This document shows positions 42,944-52,670 of a stretch of DNA of 64,000 nt, one piece after another (positions within the stretch are counted from its first letter, which is position 1; each line of letters begins with the position of its first letter). The DNA comes from Alphaproteobacteria bacterium (GTDB taxonomy: Bacteria; Pseudomonadota; Alphaproteobacteria; Rhodospirillales; Rhodospirillaceae). The DNA lies in assembly GCA_003246625.1 (NCBI GenBank), contig QJZR01000012.1, positions 310,001 to 374,000 of the forward strand, given 5' to 3'. Below the pieces are notes generated by a model, which was not told the origin of the DNA, ran no database searches, and saw only the letters and a list, made by a program, of their open reading frames with translations. A program made the translations under genes and the position numbers.

Positions 42944-44737
42944 TCAAACTTCCAGCGCCTCCAGCTCGTCGATCAGGCCGGACACCACGTCGAGGCCGAT
43001 CGTCCAGAAGCCGGGATCGGCGGCATTCAGGCCGAAGGGGGCCAGCAGTTCGCGATGCGTCTTCGTCCCACCGGCGCGCAGCATGTCCAGATACTTGTCG
43101 GCGAAGCCGGGATGGCCGGTTTGATAGACGCCGTAAAGCGCGTTCACCAGGCAATCGCCGAAGGCATAGGCGTAGACGTAGAACGGCACGTGGATGAAGT
43201 GCGGAATATAGGACCAGTAGACGCGGTAATCGTCGTCGAAGTCGAACACCGGACCCAGGCTCTCGCGCTGCACGTCGATCCAGATCTCGCCCAGGCGCTC
43301 GGCGGGCAGTTCGCCCGAGCGGCGCTCGGCATGGACGCGGGTTTCGAACTCGTGAAAGGCGATCTGCCGCACCACGGTATTGATCATGTCCTCGATCTTG
43401 CCGGACAACAGGATGCGGCGCGCCTTCGGTTCGACGGTGGCGTCGAGCACGGAACGGAAGGTCAGCATTTCGCCGAACACCGAGGCGGTTTCCGCCAGGG
43501 TCAGCGGCGTGTCGGACAGCAGCGTCCCTTGCGCCGCGGCAAGACGCTGATGCACGCCGTGGCCCAGTTCGTGGGCCAGCGTCATCACGTCGCGGGTGCG
43601 GCCAAGATAGTTGAGCATCAGATAAGGATGCGCCGAGGGCACGGTGGGATGGGCGAAGGCGCCCGAGGCCTTGCCCGGGCGCACCGGCACGTCGATCCAG
43701 GAATTCTCGAAGAAGGGCTTGGCCACCTCGGCCATCGCGGGGCTGAACGCGCCATAGGCGTCCATCACCGTGTCCACCGCCTGCCCCCAAGCGAAGCGGC
43801 GCCCGTCGTCGCCGGGCAGCGGCGCGTTGCGGTCGGTGTGCGCCAGCTTCTCCAGCCCCAGCCACTTCGCCTTCAAGGCGTAATAGCGGTGGGAGATGCG
43901 GGGAAAGGCCGCCTTGACCGCAGCGGCCAGGGCGTCCACCACCTCGTCCTCCACCTGGTTGGCGAGGTTGCGGCTGGACACCGGCCGGGCATAGCCGCGA
44001 CGGTCGTCGTCGAGCTGCTTTTCCTTGGCCAGGACGTTGGTGACCAGGGACAGAACGCGGGAATTGTCGCGCAGCACCTGGGCGATGACGCCGCCCGCAT
44101 GGCTCCGCACCGCGCGGGCGGGGTCGGACAGCTTGTCGAAGGCCTCGGTCATCGTCAGCTCGTCGCCGCCGAAGGGAAAGCGCATCGCCGCCAGGGTCTC
44201 GTCGAACAGACGGTTCCAGGAGGAACGGCCCACCACCTCGCGCTCGTGCAACAGATTTTCCGCCTCGTCGGAAAGCTGATAATCGCGGAAGGCGCGCACC
44301 TGACGAATCCAGGGCTCGTACCGCGCCGCCGCCGGATCGGTCAGCCACTGGGCGATGCGTGCGTCGGGCACGCGGTTGATCTCCAGGGTGAAGAACAGGG
44401 TCTTCTGGCTGATCGTGGTGGCGCGTTCGCTGACGTTCTGCTGGAAGCGGGCGACCTCGGGATCGGTAACGGTGATGGCGTGGCGCAACTGCGCATAGCT
44501 CAGAATACGGCCCAGGATGTCGGCGATGCCTTCGTAATCGGCGATGGCCTTGGCGAAGCCCGGCCCGTCCAGGGCGTCGACCTTCCCGGCGAAGGCGGCG
44601 GCGAAGGCGGCGGCGGCGGCCTCGACACGGTCGAAATCGCGCAGAAACTCGGGGCTGTCGGGCGCGGGATACAGATCGCGCAGGTCCCAGCCCGGCAGAT
44701 CGGACGGGGCGGACGGATTGGACTTCTCGACGGACAT
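42944..44737 (-). CDS. pepF: M3 family oligoendopeptidase F
   Basis: The 597-residue zinc peptidase has the HEXXH motif (LAHELGHGVHQRL) at about residue 388 and the third ligand Glu within the following TASVFGEMLTF. It degrades short peptides in the cytosol. It starts at ATG 44737 behind CGGGAG. It is divergent from the acyl-CoA ligase. Confidence 0.92.
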   Translation of the reverse strand: MSVEKSNPSAPSDLPGWDLRDLYPAPDSPEFLRDFDRVEAAAAAFAAAFAGKVDALDGPGFAKAIADYEGIADILGRILSYAQLRHAITVTDPEVARFQQNVSERATTISQKTLFFTLEINRVPDARIAQWLTDPAAARYEPWIRQVRAFRDYQLSDEAENLLHEREVVGRSSWNRLFDETLAAMRFPFGGDELTMTEAFDKLSDPARAVRSHAGGVIAQVLRDNSRVLSLVTNVLAKEKQLDDDRRGYARPVSSRNLANQVEDEVVDALAAAVKAAFPRISHRYYALKAKWLGLEKLAHTDRNAPLPGDDGRRFAWGQAVDTVMDAYGAFSPAMAEVAKPFFENSWIDVPVRPGKASGAFAHPTVPSAHPYLMLNYLGRTRDVMTLAHELGHGVHQRLAAAQGTLLSDTPLTLAETASVFGEMLTFRSVLDATVEPKARRILLSGKIEDMINTVVRQIAFHEFETRVHAERRSGELPAERLGEIWIDVQRESLGPVFDFDDDYRVYWSYIPHFIHVPFYVYAYAFGDCLVNALYGVYQTGHPGFADKYLDMLRAGGTKTHRELLAPFGLNAADPGFWTIGLDVVSGLIDELEALEV

Positions 44738-44901
44738 CAACGAACTCCCGGAACGCGGCGGGGGCTTTCTCCGCCACAGATAGTGAACGCCATATAGAAC
44801 AAAGGGATTATGCTTCCTCGCCTTCCCTCATGCCGGTATATATGAAGCACTTGCCGTTTCGCCGATACCCTCTTCTGCCTTTTCCACCGGATTTCACGAC
44901 C

Positions 44902-46698
44902 ATGACCCAGATTTTCGAGCCGCCCTACCGCGAGCTTGCGACCCTGCCGGAATTCCTTGCCCTGCACGCCAAACGCACGCCGGACGCCCCGTTCCTCTGG
45001 GCGAAGGCGGACGGCGAGTACCGCCCCCTCAGCTGGCGCGAAACCCTGGCAAAGATCCGCGCCTGCGCCGCCGGGCTGGCCGCGCTCGGCATCGGCGAGG
45101 GCGACCGGGTGATGCTGGTGTCGGAAAACCGGCCGGAATGGCTGATCGCCGACTTCGGCATCATGCTGGCGGGCGCGGTAACCGTGCCCACCTACGTCAC
45201 CAATACCGTGCCCGACCACCAGCACATCCTGTCCGACGCCATGCCCAAGGCGGCGATCGTCTCCAGCCGCACGCTGGCCACCCGCGTCGCCGAGGCGATC
45301 ACCCGCGAAGGCCTGCCGATCCCGCTGATCACCATCGAGACCTTCGAAACCGCGCAGCTTTCGGTGGCCGACGTCCGTTCCTGGGACTCCCTGCTGGCCA
45401 CGGGCAAGCGCCCGCCCAAGGTGACGCGCGGCCGCGACGACGTCGCCTGCATGATCTACACCTCGGGAACCGGCGGCACGCCGAAGGGGGTGATGCTCAC
45501 CCACGACAACATCATCTGCAATTGCGAGGGCGCCTGGCATCACTGGCGGAACCTGCTGCCCGCCTATGGCGGCGCGCGGTTCCTGACCTTCCTGCCGCTG
45601 TCGCACTCCTACGAGCACACCTGCGGCCAGTGCTTCCCGGTGACCACCGGCGCCGAGATCTATTACGCCGAGGGGGTGGACAAGCTGACCCAGAACATGG
45701 TCTCGGCACGGCCCACCATCATGACCGCGGTGCCCCGCCTGTACGACATGATGCGGGTGAAGATTCTCTCCGCCATCGCGAAATGGCCGGCCTGGCGGCG
45801 GGCGCAGTTCGCCCTGGCCCTGCGCCTGGGCGGCAAGCGGCTGCTCGACCCCGCCGGATTGACGCCCGAGGAAGACCGCCGCGACCGCATGCTGGACGGC
45901 CAGGTGCGGCGCGAGGTGCGCGAACGCTTCGGCGGCGAATTACAGGCGATGATCGCGGGCGGCGCGCCGCTGAACCCGGAAATCGGCCGCTTCTTCACCG
46001 CGCTCGGCGTGCAGATCCTGCAAGGCTACGGCCAGACCGAAAGCTCGCCGGTGATCGCCGCCAACCGCCTGCCCGGGGCGAAGATGCACACCGTCGGCCC
46101 GATCTTTTCCGGGGTGACGGTCCGCATCGGCGACGACGGCGAAGTCCTGGTCAAGGGCCGCACGGTGATGAAGGGCTATTGGAACAAGCCCGAGGAAACC
46201 GCCACGGCGGTCGACGCCGACGGTTGGCTGCACACCGGCGATATCGGCGCGATCGACGAGGACGGCCACCTGATCATCACCGACCGCAAGAAGGACATCA
46301 TCGTCAACTCGGGCGGCGACAACATCTCGCCGCAGCGGGTGGAGGGCCTGTTGACCCTGGCGCCGGAAATCGGCCAGACGATGGTCTATGGCGACCGCCG
46401 CCCGCATCTGGTGGCGCTGATCGTGCCCGCCGCGCCCTTCGTCGCCGAATTCGCGGCGAAAACCGGCAAGCCCGCCGACCCCGCGCTTCTGATCGAGGAC
46501 GCGGACTTCGTCAAGGCGATGCGCGCGGCGGTGACCCGGGTCAACGGCACCCTGTCGGCGATCGAACAGATCCGCAAGTTCACGATGACGGCGGAAGCCT
46601 TCACCGTCGACAACGACATGATGACGCCGACGATGAAGATTCGCCGCCATGCCATCCGCAAACGCTACGGCGCGGCATTGGAAGCCCTGTACGCGTAG
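44902..46698 (+). CDS. AMP-forming acyl-CoA synthetase (FadD-type)
   Basis: The 598-residue protein has the P-loop YTSGTGGTPKGVMLTH near residue 187, the A5 motif QGYGQTESSPVI and GWLHTGDIGAID, and the hinge DRKKDIIVNSGGDNISP. The C-terminal lysine region (MKIRRHAIRKRYG) is present. It likely activates long-chain fatty acids. ATG 44902 is chosen; an in-frame ATG lies 24 codons upstream, with no clear ribosome site at either. Confidence 0.92.
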   Translation: MTQIFEPPYRELATLPEFLALHAKRTPDAPFLWAKADGEYRPLSWRETLAKIRACAAGLAALGIGEGDRVMLVSENRPEWLIADFGIMLAGAVTVPTYVTNTVPDHQHILSDAMPKAAIVSSRTLATRVAEAITREGLPIPLITIETFETAQLSVADVRSWDSLLATGKRPPKVTRGRDDVACMIYTSGTGGTPKGVMLTHDNIICNCEGAWHHWRNLLPAYGGARFLTFLPLSHSYEHTCGQCFPVTTGAEIYYAEGVDKLTQNMVSARPTIMTAVPRLYDMMRVKILSAIAKWPAWRRAQFALALRLGGKRLLDPAGLTPEEDRRDRMLDGQVRREVRERFGGELQAMIAGGAPLNPEIGRFFTALGVQILQGYGQTESSPVIAANRLPGAKMHTVGPIFSGVTVRIGDDGEVLVKGRTVMKGYWNKPEETATAVDADGWLHTGDIGAIDEDGHLIITDRKKDIIVNSGGDNISPQRVEGLLTLAPEIGQTMVYGDRRPHLVALIVPAAPFVAEFAAKTGKPADPALLIEDADFVKAMRAAVTRVNGTLSAIEQIRKFTMTAEAFTVDNDMMTPTMKIRRHAIRKRYGAALEALYA

Positions 46699-46709
46699 AA
46701 AGCGGCGCA

Positions 46710-46869
46710 GGCCCGTAGCGGGACCACGGGCAAGGCCGCCGACGCACCCGGCGGGCGAAAGAACGGGACGGCCCGGCGAAGGGATTTCGTTCGTCCGGGC
46801 AGGAGACGGCCGCGGCCCGTAGCGGGACTACGGGCAAGGCCGCCGACGCACCCGGCGGGCGAAAGAACG
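46710..46869. repeat. two 56-bp direct repeats with a hairpin between
   Basis: 46710-46765 and 46814-46869 are identical apart from one base (C/T at 46724/46828). Between them a stem of type CCCGG-GAA/TTC-CCGGG can form. The second copy alone makes a perfect CCGTAG-CGGGA-CTACGG hairpin. The block fills the gap between the ligase and gapR stops. Confidence 0.85.
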
Positions 46870-46877
46870 AGCCGGAA

Positions 46878-47129
46878 TCAGGACTGCATGCCAAGCGCAC
46901 GCTTGTACAGGTCCAGGATCTCTTCCTGTTCCTTGTAGTCGTGCTCTTCCATTTTGCGCAGGCGGATCAGCTGGCGCATGATCTTGACGTCGAAGCCCTG
47001 TCCCTTCGCTTCGGCATAAACCTCGCGAATATCGGAAAGGACGTTCGCCTTGTCCTCTTCCAGGCGCTCGACGCGCATGATCAGGGATTGCAACTGCTCG
47101 GCCGCGATACCGCCAACATCGGTGCTCAT
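46878..47129 (-). CDS. gapR: GapR (DUF2312) nucleoid-associated protein
   Basis: The 83-residue protein matches GapR: AEQLQSLIMRVERLEEDKAN, VLSDIREVYAEAKGQGFDVK, IMRQLIRLRKMEEHDYKEQE. GapR binds overtwisted AT-rich DNA ahead of replication and transcription forks in alphaproteobacteria. Confidence 0.95.
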   Translation of the reverse strand: MSTDVGGIAAEQLQSLIMRVERLEEDKANVLSDIREVYAEAKGQGFDVKIMRQLIRLRKMEEHDYKEQEEILDLYKRALGMQS

Positions 47130-47297
47130 GCGAATTCCGTCCTAAAGTGTCGTTCCGGTGGTTGCCGCTCTGCGCGGCGGAGGGAGGGGAGATTAGCCGC
47201 CCCTTAGACTCTTCTCAACCCGCAAACCGTAACCTATAGTGAATCCACGCCGAAACGCGGGGTCGGCAGGGGGATTCCCGCCAACGCAAGGTATGAC

Positions 47298-48374
47298 GTG
47301 AGCGCAATCAGTCTTGAACGTCTGTCCGTACTCCTGGTCGAAGACAACCTCTATATCCGAGACATTCTGGAGAACGTCCTGAAGCAGATCGGCTTCGGCT
47401 GGGTGGCGACGGCTCGTAACGGGCAGGAAGGCATCGAATTCCTGCAACTCGCCGGCAAGGCGCAGGGCCAGGCGGCGGGGTTGATGAACGTCGACATGAT
47501 CCTGTGCGACCTTTTGATGTCGCCGATCAACGGCCTGTTGCTGCTGCGCTGGGTGCGCATGCAAAAGGACAGCGTCAACCGCTTCATGCCGTTCATCATG
47601 ATTTCGGGCGCCGCCGACCGCGAATACGTCGAGGCGGCGCGCGATCTCGGCGTCACCGAATTCGTCGCCAAGCCTTTCTCGGCGCAGTCGATTTCCGAAC
47701 GGGTGATGAAGGTGATCGACACCCCGCGCCAGTTCGTCACCTGCACCACCTATTTCGGCCCGGACCGCCGCCGCCGCCGCATGCCGCCGCCGGGCGGCGT
47801 CGAGGACCGCCGCCGTCCCGACGATTCCCACGCGACCATCGTCTATTCCGCCGAAAAGGTGGTGAAGCCGAAGAACGCCTCGGACGTCTGGCTGTTCCGC
47901 CTGCCCAACACCCTGCGCGAGAAGGTCGGCGGCGCGGGCATCAAGGGGCCGTTGGAGCTGCCCAAGGCCCTGCTGGAAGAAGCGGAAAACACCCTGCAAC
48001 GCCAGGCCCTCGATTTCGCCGACTGGGCGAAGAACTATCTGACCAAGCTGTCCAAGGTGACGGAAGCGGCGATGATGAGCCCGAACAACCGCCGCAACCA
48101 CTTCCAGGAAATGAACCTGGTGGCGCACGAATTGCGCGGTCAGGGCGGCACCTTCGGCTACCCCCTGATCACGGTGTTCGCAAAGTCCCTCTACGACGCC
48201 ACCCTGCCCGGCTGCCCGGAAGACGACAGCGCGCTTTCGGTGGTAAAGGCGCATACCGACGCGATGCGCGCGGTGATCCGCGACCGGATTTCCGGCGACG
48301 GCGGCGAGATTGGGCGCGAGCTTCTGAAATCGCTGAAATTCGCCATCGAACGCGCCAGCAACCGGCTTATCTGA
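47298..48374 (+). CDS. receiver domain fused to an Hpt-like C-terminus
   Basis: The 358-residue protein begins at GTG 47298. Residues 10-130 form a CheY-like receiver (Asp71 in MILCDLLM, Lys125 in VAKPF). A basic motif YFGPDRRRRR (about 152-161) follows. The C-terminal region ends in an Hpt-like helix with His277 in MNLVAHELRGQGGTFGYPL, so it may relay phosphate. It may act as an intermediate in a multistep phosphorelay; partners are not identified. Confidence 0.8.
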   Translation: MSAISLERLSVLLVEDNLYIRDILENVLKQIGFGWVATARNGQEGIEFLQLAGKAQGQAAGLMNVDMILCDLLMSPINGLLLLRWVRMQKDSVNRFMPFIMISGAADREYVEAARDLGVTEFVAKPFSAQSISERVMKVIDTPRQFVTCTTYFGPDRRRRRMPPPGGVEDRRRPDDSHATIVYSAEKVVKPKNASDVWLFRLPNTLREKVGGAGIKGPLELPKALLEEAENTLQRQALDFADWAKNYLTKLSKVTEAAMMSPNNRRNHFQEMNLVAHELRGQGGTFGYPLITVFAKSLYDATLPGCPEDDSALSVVKAHTDAMRAVIRDRISGDGGEIGRELLKSLKFAIERASNRLI

Positions 48375-48429
48375 GCCTGTCACACAGTTTTCTCTTTAAA
48401 CCCTCGAACCGCCTTCCTAGGTTTGTGCC

Positions 48430-49851
48430 ATGAGACGATTCCGCAACGCCAAGATCATCGCCACCCTGGGACCCGCCTCCTCCTCCGAGGAGCTGATCGA
48501 GTCCCTTTTCTGTGCCGGCGCCGACGTGTTCCGGCTTAACTTCAGCCACGGCAGCCACGACGACCACCGCGCCCGCCTGGAAACCATCCGCGGGCTGGCC
48601 AAGCGCCTGAAGCGGCCGATCGGCATCCTCGCCGACCTGCAGGGACCGAAGCTTCGCATCGGCACCTTCGCCGGAGGCAAGGTGACGCTGTCGGCGGGGC
48701 AGACCTTCCGCCTGGACCTGCTGGACACCCCCGGCGGCCCGGAACGGGTGCACCTGCCGCATCCCGAAATCTTCGCCGCCCTGGTCCCCGGCACCGACCT
48801 TCTGCTCGACGACGGCAAGATCCGCCTGTCGGTCACCGAGGTTTCCCCCGAGTACGCCGAGACCGAGGTGGTAACCGGCGGCACCCTCTCCGACCGCAAG
48901 GGGGTCAACGTCCCCGGCGTGGCCTTGAACATCTCGCCCCTGACCAAGAAGGACCGCGCCGACCTGGCCTTCGCCCTCGACCTCGGCGTCGACTGGGTGG
49001 CCCTGTCGTTCGTGCAGCGCCCCGAGGACGTCTCGGAAATCCGCAAGCTGGTGGACGGCGCGGCGGGGATCGTCGCCAAGCTGGAAAAACCGGCGGCCCT
49101 GGAACATCTGGACGCGATCGTCGAACTGACCGACGCGGTGATGGTGGCGCGCGGCGACCTGGGCGTGGAAATCCCGCCCGAGCGCGTGCCGATCGCGCAG
49201 AAACGCATCGTCGCCGCCTGCCGCGCGGCGGGCAAGCCGGTGATCGTCGCCACCCAGATGCTGGAAAGCATGATCACCGCCCCGGCGCCGACCCGGGCCG
49301 AGGCCTCGGACGTCGCCACCGCCATCTACGACGGCGCCGACGCGGTGATGCTGTCGGCGGAAACCGCGGCGGGCGCCTATCCGGTGCACGCGGTGGAAAT
49401 GATGGACCGCATCATCTCCTCGGTGGAGGCCGACCCCCTGCACACCGGGCTGATGGAGGCCTCGAACCGCCCGCCGGAAGCGACCTCCGCCGACGCGATC
49501 AGCGCCGCCGCCCGCCAAGTGGCCCACACCCTGAAGGCGCAGGCCATCGCCACCTTCACCTTCTCCGGCTCGACCACCCTGCGCGCCGCGCGCGAGCGAC
49601 CGGACGTGCCGATTCTCTGCCTCACCCCGAACGTGCAGGTAGCCCGCCGCATGACCCTGGCCTGGGGGGTGCATTCGGTGATCGACGCCGGCATCACCAG
49701 CTTCACCGAGGCGGTGCAACGCGCCTCGCACGTGGCGATTCGCGACGGCTTCGCCCACCCCGGCGAACGCCTGGTGGTCACCGCCGGAGTGCCCTTCGGC
49801 CGTCCCGGCACCACCAATTCGCTGCGCATCGCCTTCGTCGAGGACGTCTGA
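48430..49851 (+). CDS. pyk: pyruvate kinase
   Basis: The 473-residue enzyme has the N-terminal KIIATLGPASSSEELIESL, the substrate-binding GIVAKLEKPAALEHLDAIVE and MVARGDLGVEIPPERVPIAQ, and TNSLRIAFVED at the C-terminus. It converts phosphoenolpyruvate and ADP to pyruvate and ATP. A strong terminator follows. Confidence 0.96.
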   Translation: MRRFRNAKIIATLGPASSSEELIESLFCAGADVFRLNFSHGSHDDHRARLETIRGLAKRLKRPIGILADLQGPKLRIGTFAGGKVTLSAGQTFRLDLLDTPGGPERVHLPHPEIFAALVPGTDLLLDDGKIRLSVTEVSPEYAETEVVTGGTLSDRKGVNVPGVALNISPLTKKDRADLAFALDLGVDWVALSFVQRPEDVSEIRKLVDGAAGIVAKLEKPAALEHLDAIVELTDAVMVARGDLGVEIPPERVPIAQKRIVAACRAAGKPVIVATQMLESMITAPAPTRAEASDVATAIYDGADAVMLSAETAAGAYPVHAVEMMDRIISSVEADPLHTGLMEASNRPPEATSADAISAAARQVAHTLKAQAIATFTFSGSTTLRAARERPDVPILCLTPNVQVARRMTLAWGVHSVIDAGITSFTEAVQRASHVAIRDGFAHPGERLVVTAGVPFGRPGTTNSLRIAFVEDV

Positions 49852-49877
49852 GCGGCATCGCCGTTCCCGAAAACACA

Positions 49878-49903
49878 AAAGGCGGCCGAAAGGCCGCCTT
49901 TTT
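49878..49903. terminator. terminator shared by pyk and rpmJ
   Basis: The stem AAAGGCGGCC/GGCCGCCTTT around a 4-base loop is followed by TT on the plus strand and flanked by A on the other, so it works for both converging genes. Confidence 0.92.
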
Positions 49904-49934
49904 GCTCCGCCCGGGGGAAACCCCGGCCCCAGGA

Positions 49935-50060
49935 TCAGCCCTGGCGCGCCTTGAAGCGCGGATTGGTCTTGTTGATCACGTAGATACGCCCCTTGCGACG
50001 CACCACGCGGCAGTTCTTGTCCCGCGCTTTCGCGGATTTCAACGAGTTGCGGACCTTCAT
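49935..50060 (-). CDS. rpmJ: 50S ribosomal protein L36
   Basis: The 41-residue protein reads [20 protein letters not shown] and ends [11 protein letters not shown]. It is the 41-residue L36 form, without the full four-residue zinc site (one Cys is visible in DKNCRVV). It is short but complete, with a start 38 bases after a terminator. Confidence 0.95.
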   Translation of the reverse strand: MKVRNSLKSAKARDKNCRVVRRKGRIYVINKTNPRFKARQG

Positions 50061-50126
50061 GATTCAGACTTCCAACGTTACGGCGTCCCAATGAGGGGCG
50101 CACCATACGCAGCCACCGGCAACCTG

Positions 50127-51068
50127 TCAATACTTCCAATCGCTCAAAGTGGCGACGCTGCCCTTTTTCTTTTCCGACGAATTGGTTGCGTGAAAACGAT
50201 AGACCCGCAGCGCACCGGCATCCAGCGCCGCCATGCGCGCCGTCCAGCGTTCGCATTCGTCCAGGATGATCGCCCGCGCCAAGTCCGAAACCGCCCCCGG
50301 CTTCAGGGCGTCGCGGTATTGCGTCCAGCCGGACAGAACGGCGGCGGCATAGTCGTCGGTGATGTCCTTGGCGACGTGAATCAGGAAATGCCGCTTCTTC
50401 AGTTCGGTGGCGACCTGCTGCGCCCGCATCGGCTGCATCCGCGGGAAGTCCCTGTCCCACAGGGTTTTCAGCATCGCCTCGTGCCCCTTGGCATCGCCCA
50501 GGACGAAGTCGATCAGTTCCAGGTGGGCGGATGCCTTCAGCCCCTCGGCGAACTGGGCGAACAGGTTGTCCGTGTTCGCCACCGTCGACAGCATGTGACG
50601 GCAAAGGATGGCGTCGTACCCGGCAGGCTTGAGGCTCAGGTTCTCGGGATCGCAGGAAAAGAAAACCGCCTTCTTTTCCATCTTCTGCGAGGCGGAACGG
50701 CGGTTGGCCTCGGAAATCAGGCTTTCCTCGCGGTCCAGGCCGACCAGCCAGACGCCGAACTTCTTGACCAGGGCCCGCGACACGCCGCCCAGGCCGCAAC
50801 CGATCTCCACCATCGTCTTCGCCGAGGACAGGGTGCAGGCGCCCATGATCGCGCCGACATCCTCGTGGCTGCCGGGGATCAGGTTGCCGCGTCCCCACAG
50901 CTGTTCAAGCACGTCCAGACGCTCGACCGGCCAGGTTCCGGGTTCATAATGCGCCGCCTCGGGCGGCGGCGCGATGTCGAGACCGGCCAGCGGATCGAAC
51001 GGCTTCGCCGCCACGGCCTTGGCCTTGGCGGCTTTCTTCTTCCCCGACAGCAGGTTCTTCAGTACCAC
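50127..51068 (-). CDS. SAM-dependent methyltransferase
   Basis: The 313-residue protein has the class I site MVEIGCGLGGVSRALVKKF near residue 87 and the motif VGLDREESLISEAN after it. The N-terminal 30 residues are Lys/Ala-rich. The start is GTG 51068. The substrate is unknown. Confidence 0.82.
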   Translation of the reverse strand: MVLKNLLSGKKKAAKAKAVAAKPFDPLAGLDIAPPPEAAHYEPGTWPVERLDVLEQLWGRGNLIPGSHEDVGAIMGACTLSSAKTMVEIGCGLGGVSRALVKKFGVWLVGLDREESLISEANRRSASQKMEKKAVFFSCDPENLSLKPAGYDAILCRHMLSTVANTDNLFAQFAEGLKASAHLELIDFVLGDAKGHEAMLKTLWDRDFPRMQPMRAQQVATELKKRHFLIHVAKDITDDYAAAVLSGWTQYRDALKPGAVSDLARAIILDECERWTARMAALDAGALRVYRFHATNSSEKKKGSVATLSDWKY

Positions 51069-51154
51069 ACCGGCCCCCCACAGACCTCAGGATGGAAAAT
51101 CCTTACACGGAAATGTCGCGGTCGTCACATCAAACCGCAACGCTTTTTTTCCAC

Positions 51155-51808
51155 TCACCCCTGTAGAAGCACCTCGACACACGCGCCGCCTGCGGGCCGC
51201 GACGCCAGTTTCCAGCCGCCGCCCCATCCCGCCACCAACAGGCGGGCCAGGAACAAACCGCCACCCAGGACCTCCGCGCCGTCACCCGCCAGCGCGGCGA
51301 CCAGCGCATCCCGCGCCGCCGCGTCCAGGCCGTCGCCGTCGTCGGCGACGACGATGCGGCGTCCGCCGGCGCGCGCGCCGACGACAATGCGGCGGGCATG
51401 GGCGTTGCCCGCGTTCTCGACCAAGGCATTCAGCACCAGCGCCGCCTCGTGCGGCGGCACCGGCAGCACGCATCCGCCATTGCGGCAACGGACCCGGCCA
51501 TCCCACAGGTCGGGCCGGTCCGCCCGCGCGATGTCGACGATCTCGGCCAGATGCGGCTGCCCCGACGGTTCCGCCTCGCCGTCGAGACGGCGGGCCAGGC
51601 GCTGCAACAAGGTCAGCCGCCGTTCCATTTCCGCCAGCGCCCGCGCCAGCTTGCCCGGCAGGCCGCGCCCGTCGTCGGCGACGACGCCGGGCAACTCCAG
51701 CATCATCCGCAACGCCTGGAACGGCTGCGCCAGATCGTGCGCGGCGCGCCGCACCGCCGCCGGAAAATCCCGGCGGGATGTGTCGGACGCCTTATCGCGG
51801 TCGGCCAT
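51155..51808 (-). CDS. sensorless histidine kinase-like protein
   Basis: The 217-residue protein has a DHp-like helix with His24 (HDLAQPFQALRMMLEL) and the ATP-binding boxes N (NALVENAGNA), G1 (DDGDGLD) and G2 (LGGGLFLARLL). It has no TM or sensor part, so it should be controlled by a partner. It lies 6 bp from the phosphatase gene. Confidence 0.75.
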   Translation of the reverse strand: MADRDKASDTSRRDFPAAVRRAAHDLAQPFQALRMMLELPGVVADDGRGLPGKLARALAEMERRLTLLQRLARRLDGEAEPSGQPHLAEIVDIARADRPDLWDGRVRCRNGGCVLPVPPHEAALVLNALVENAGNAHARRIVVGARAGGRRIVVADDGDGLDAAARDALVAALAGDGAEVLGGGLFLARLLVAGWGGGWKLASRPAGGACVEVLLQG

Positions 51809-51814
51809 GCTGCG

Positions 51815-52654
51815 TCACTTCCAGGGCGCCAACGCCCGCTGCTTCTCGGCGCGGCGGCCGTTTTCGTCCAGCTTGATGTTGTATTCGAAGGCGGCGCTTT
51901 CCCAGTTTCCGTAGGCCGGGTTGGGCAACATGATCCAGCGGCTGCCCCAATAGCTTTCCTGGTTGCGCACCACCTGGGCGCGATGCGCGACGGTGACGCC
52001 ATAGTCGTCGACGAAGTCGCCCAGGTTGTCGCCGACGATTTGCAGAATACGGTACTTTTCGGCGACCACGGCGCGGCGGCTGCCCTTCTGCACGCCCCAA
52101 TCGCGGCGTTCGCGCTTCAGCAGGATCGCCGCGTCGCCCGGCGCGGGCAGGATGCCCAGCTCGGCCAAGGCCTCGCGCGACGGGACCTTAAGGCTGGCGG
52201 CACGGTTGGAAACATAGAACGGGGTCACCCCGCGCGACATCGCATAGCGGATGTAATCGACCGCGCCGGGGACCGGCGGGGACAGCTTTTCCTCGATGAA
52301 CTCCGCCCAGGACTGGGCGTTGTAGGTGCCGCCGGTCTTCACCAGCCAAGCCATGTAGGCCGAGTTGTCGAACACCGTCTCGTCGAGGTCGAGGACGATC
52401 GCGGGCGGCTTGTCCCGATAGCCGTCCGTCTGCTCCAGGGCGGCGGTCCAGGCGGGATCGGCCAGCGCCCGGTCCAGGGCGGCGCGCGCCGCGGCATAGG
52501 CGGACAACGCCGCCGCCTTGTATTCGGCCGAGCCCTGCATCCAAAGAACGGCGTTCAGGTTGTCGCGTTCCGGCACCTGCGGTTCGGCGGCGGCGGCGGG
52601 AAGCGCGGCCAAGCCGACGACGGCGCCCAGCACAAGACAACGGATCATCCGCAT
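51815..52654 (-). CDS. secreted HAD acid phosphatase, e(P4)-like
   Basis: The 279-residue protein has a signal peptide (LVLGAVVGLAALPAAAAEPQ). Residues 89-98 (DLDETVFDNS) carry the two catalytic Asp residues of class C acid phosphatases. The YVSNRAASL and VGDNLGDFVDDY motifs complete the HAD site. It lacks a lipobox cysteine, so it is periplasmic rather than a lipoprotein. Confidence 0.88.
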   Translation of the reverse strand: MRMIRCLVLGAVVGLAALPAAAAEPQVPERDNLNAVLWMQGSAEYKAAALSAYAAARAALDRALADPAWTAALEQTDGYRDKPPAIVLDLDETVFDNSAYMAWLVKTGGTYNAQSWAEFIEEKLSPPVPGAVDYIRYAMSRGVTPFYVSNRAASLKVPSREALAELGILPAPGDAAILLKRERRDWGVQKGSRRAVVAEKYRILQIVGDNLGDFVDDYGVTVAHRAQVVRNQESYWGSRWIMLPNPAYGNWESAAFEYNIKLDENGRRAEKQRALAPWK

Positions 52655-52670
52655 CGCGTATCCTCCCCGG

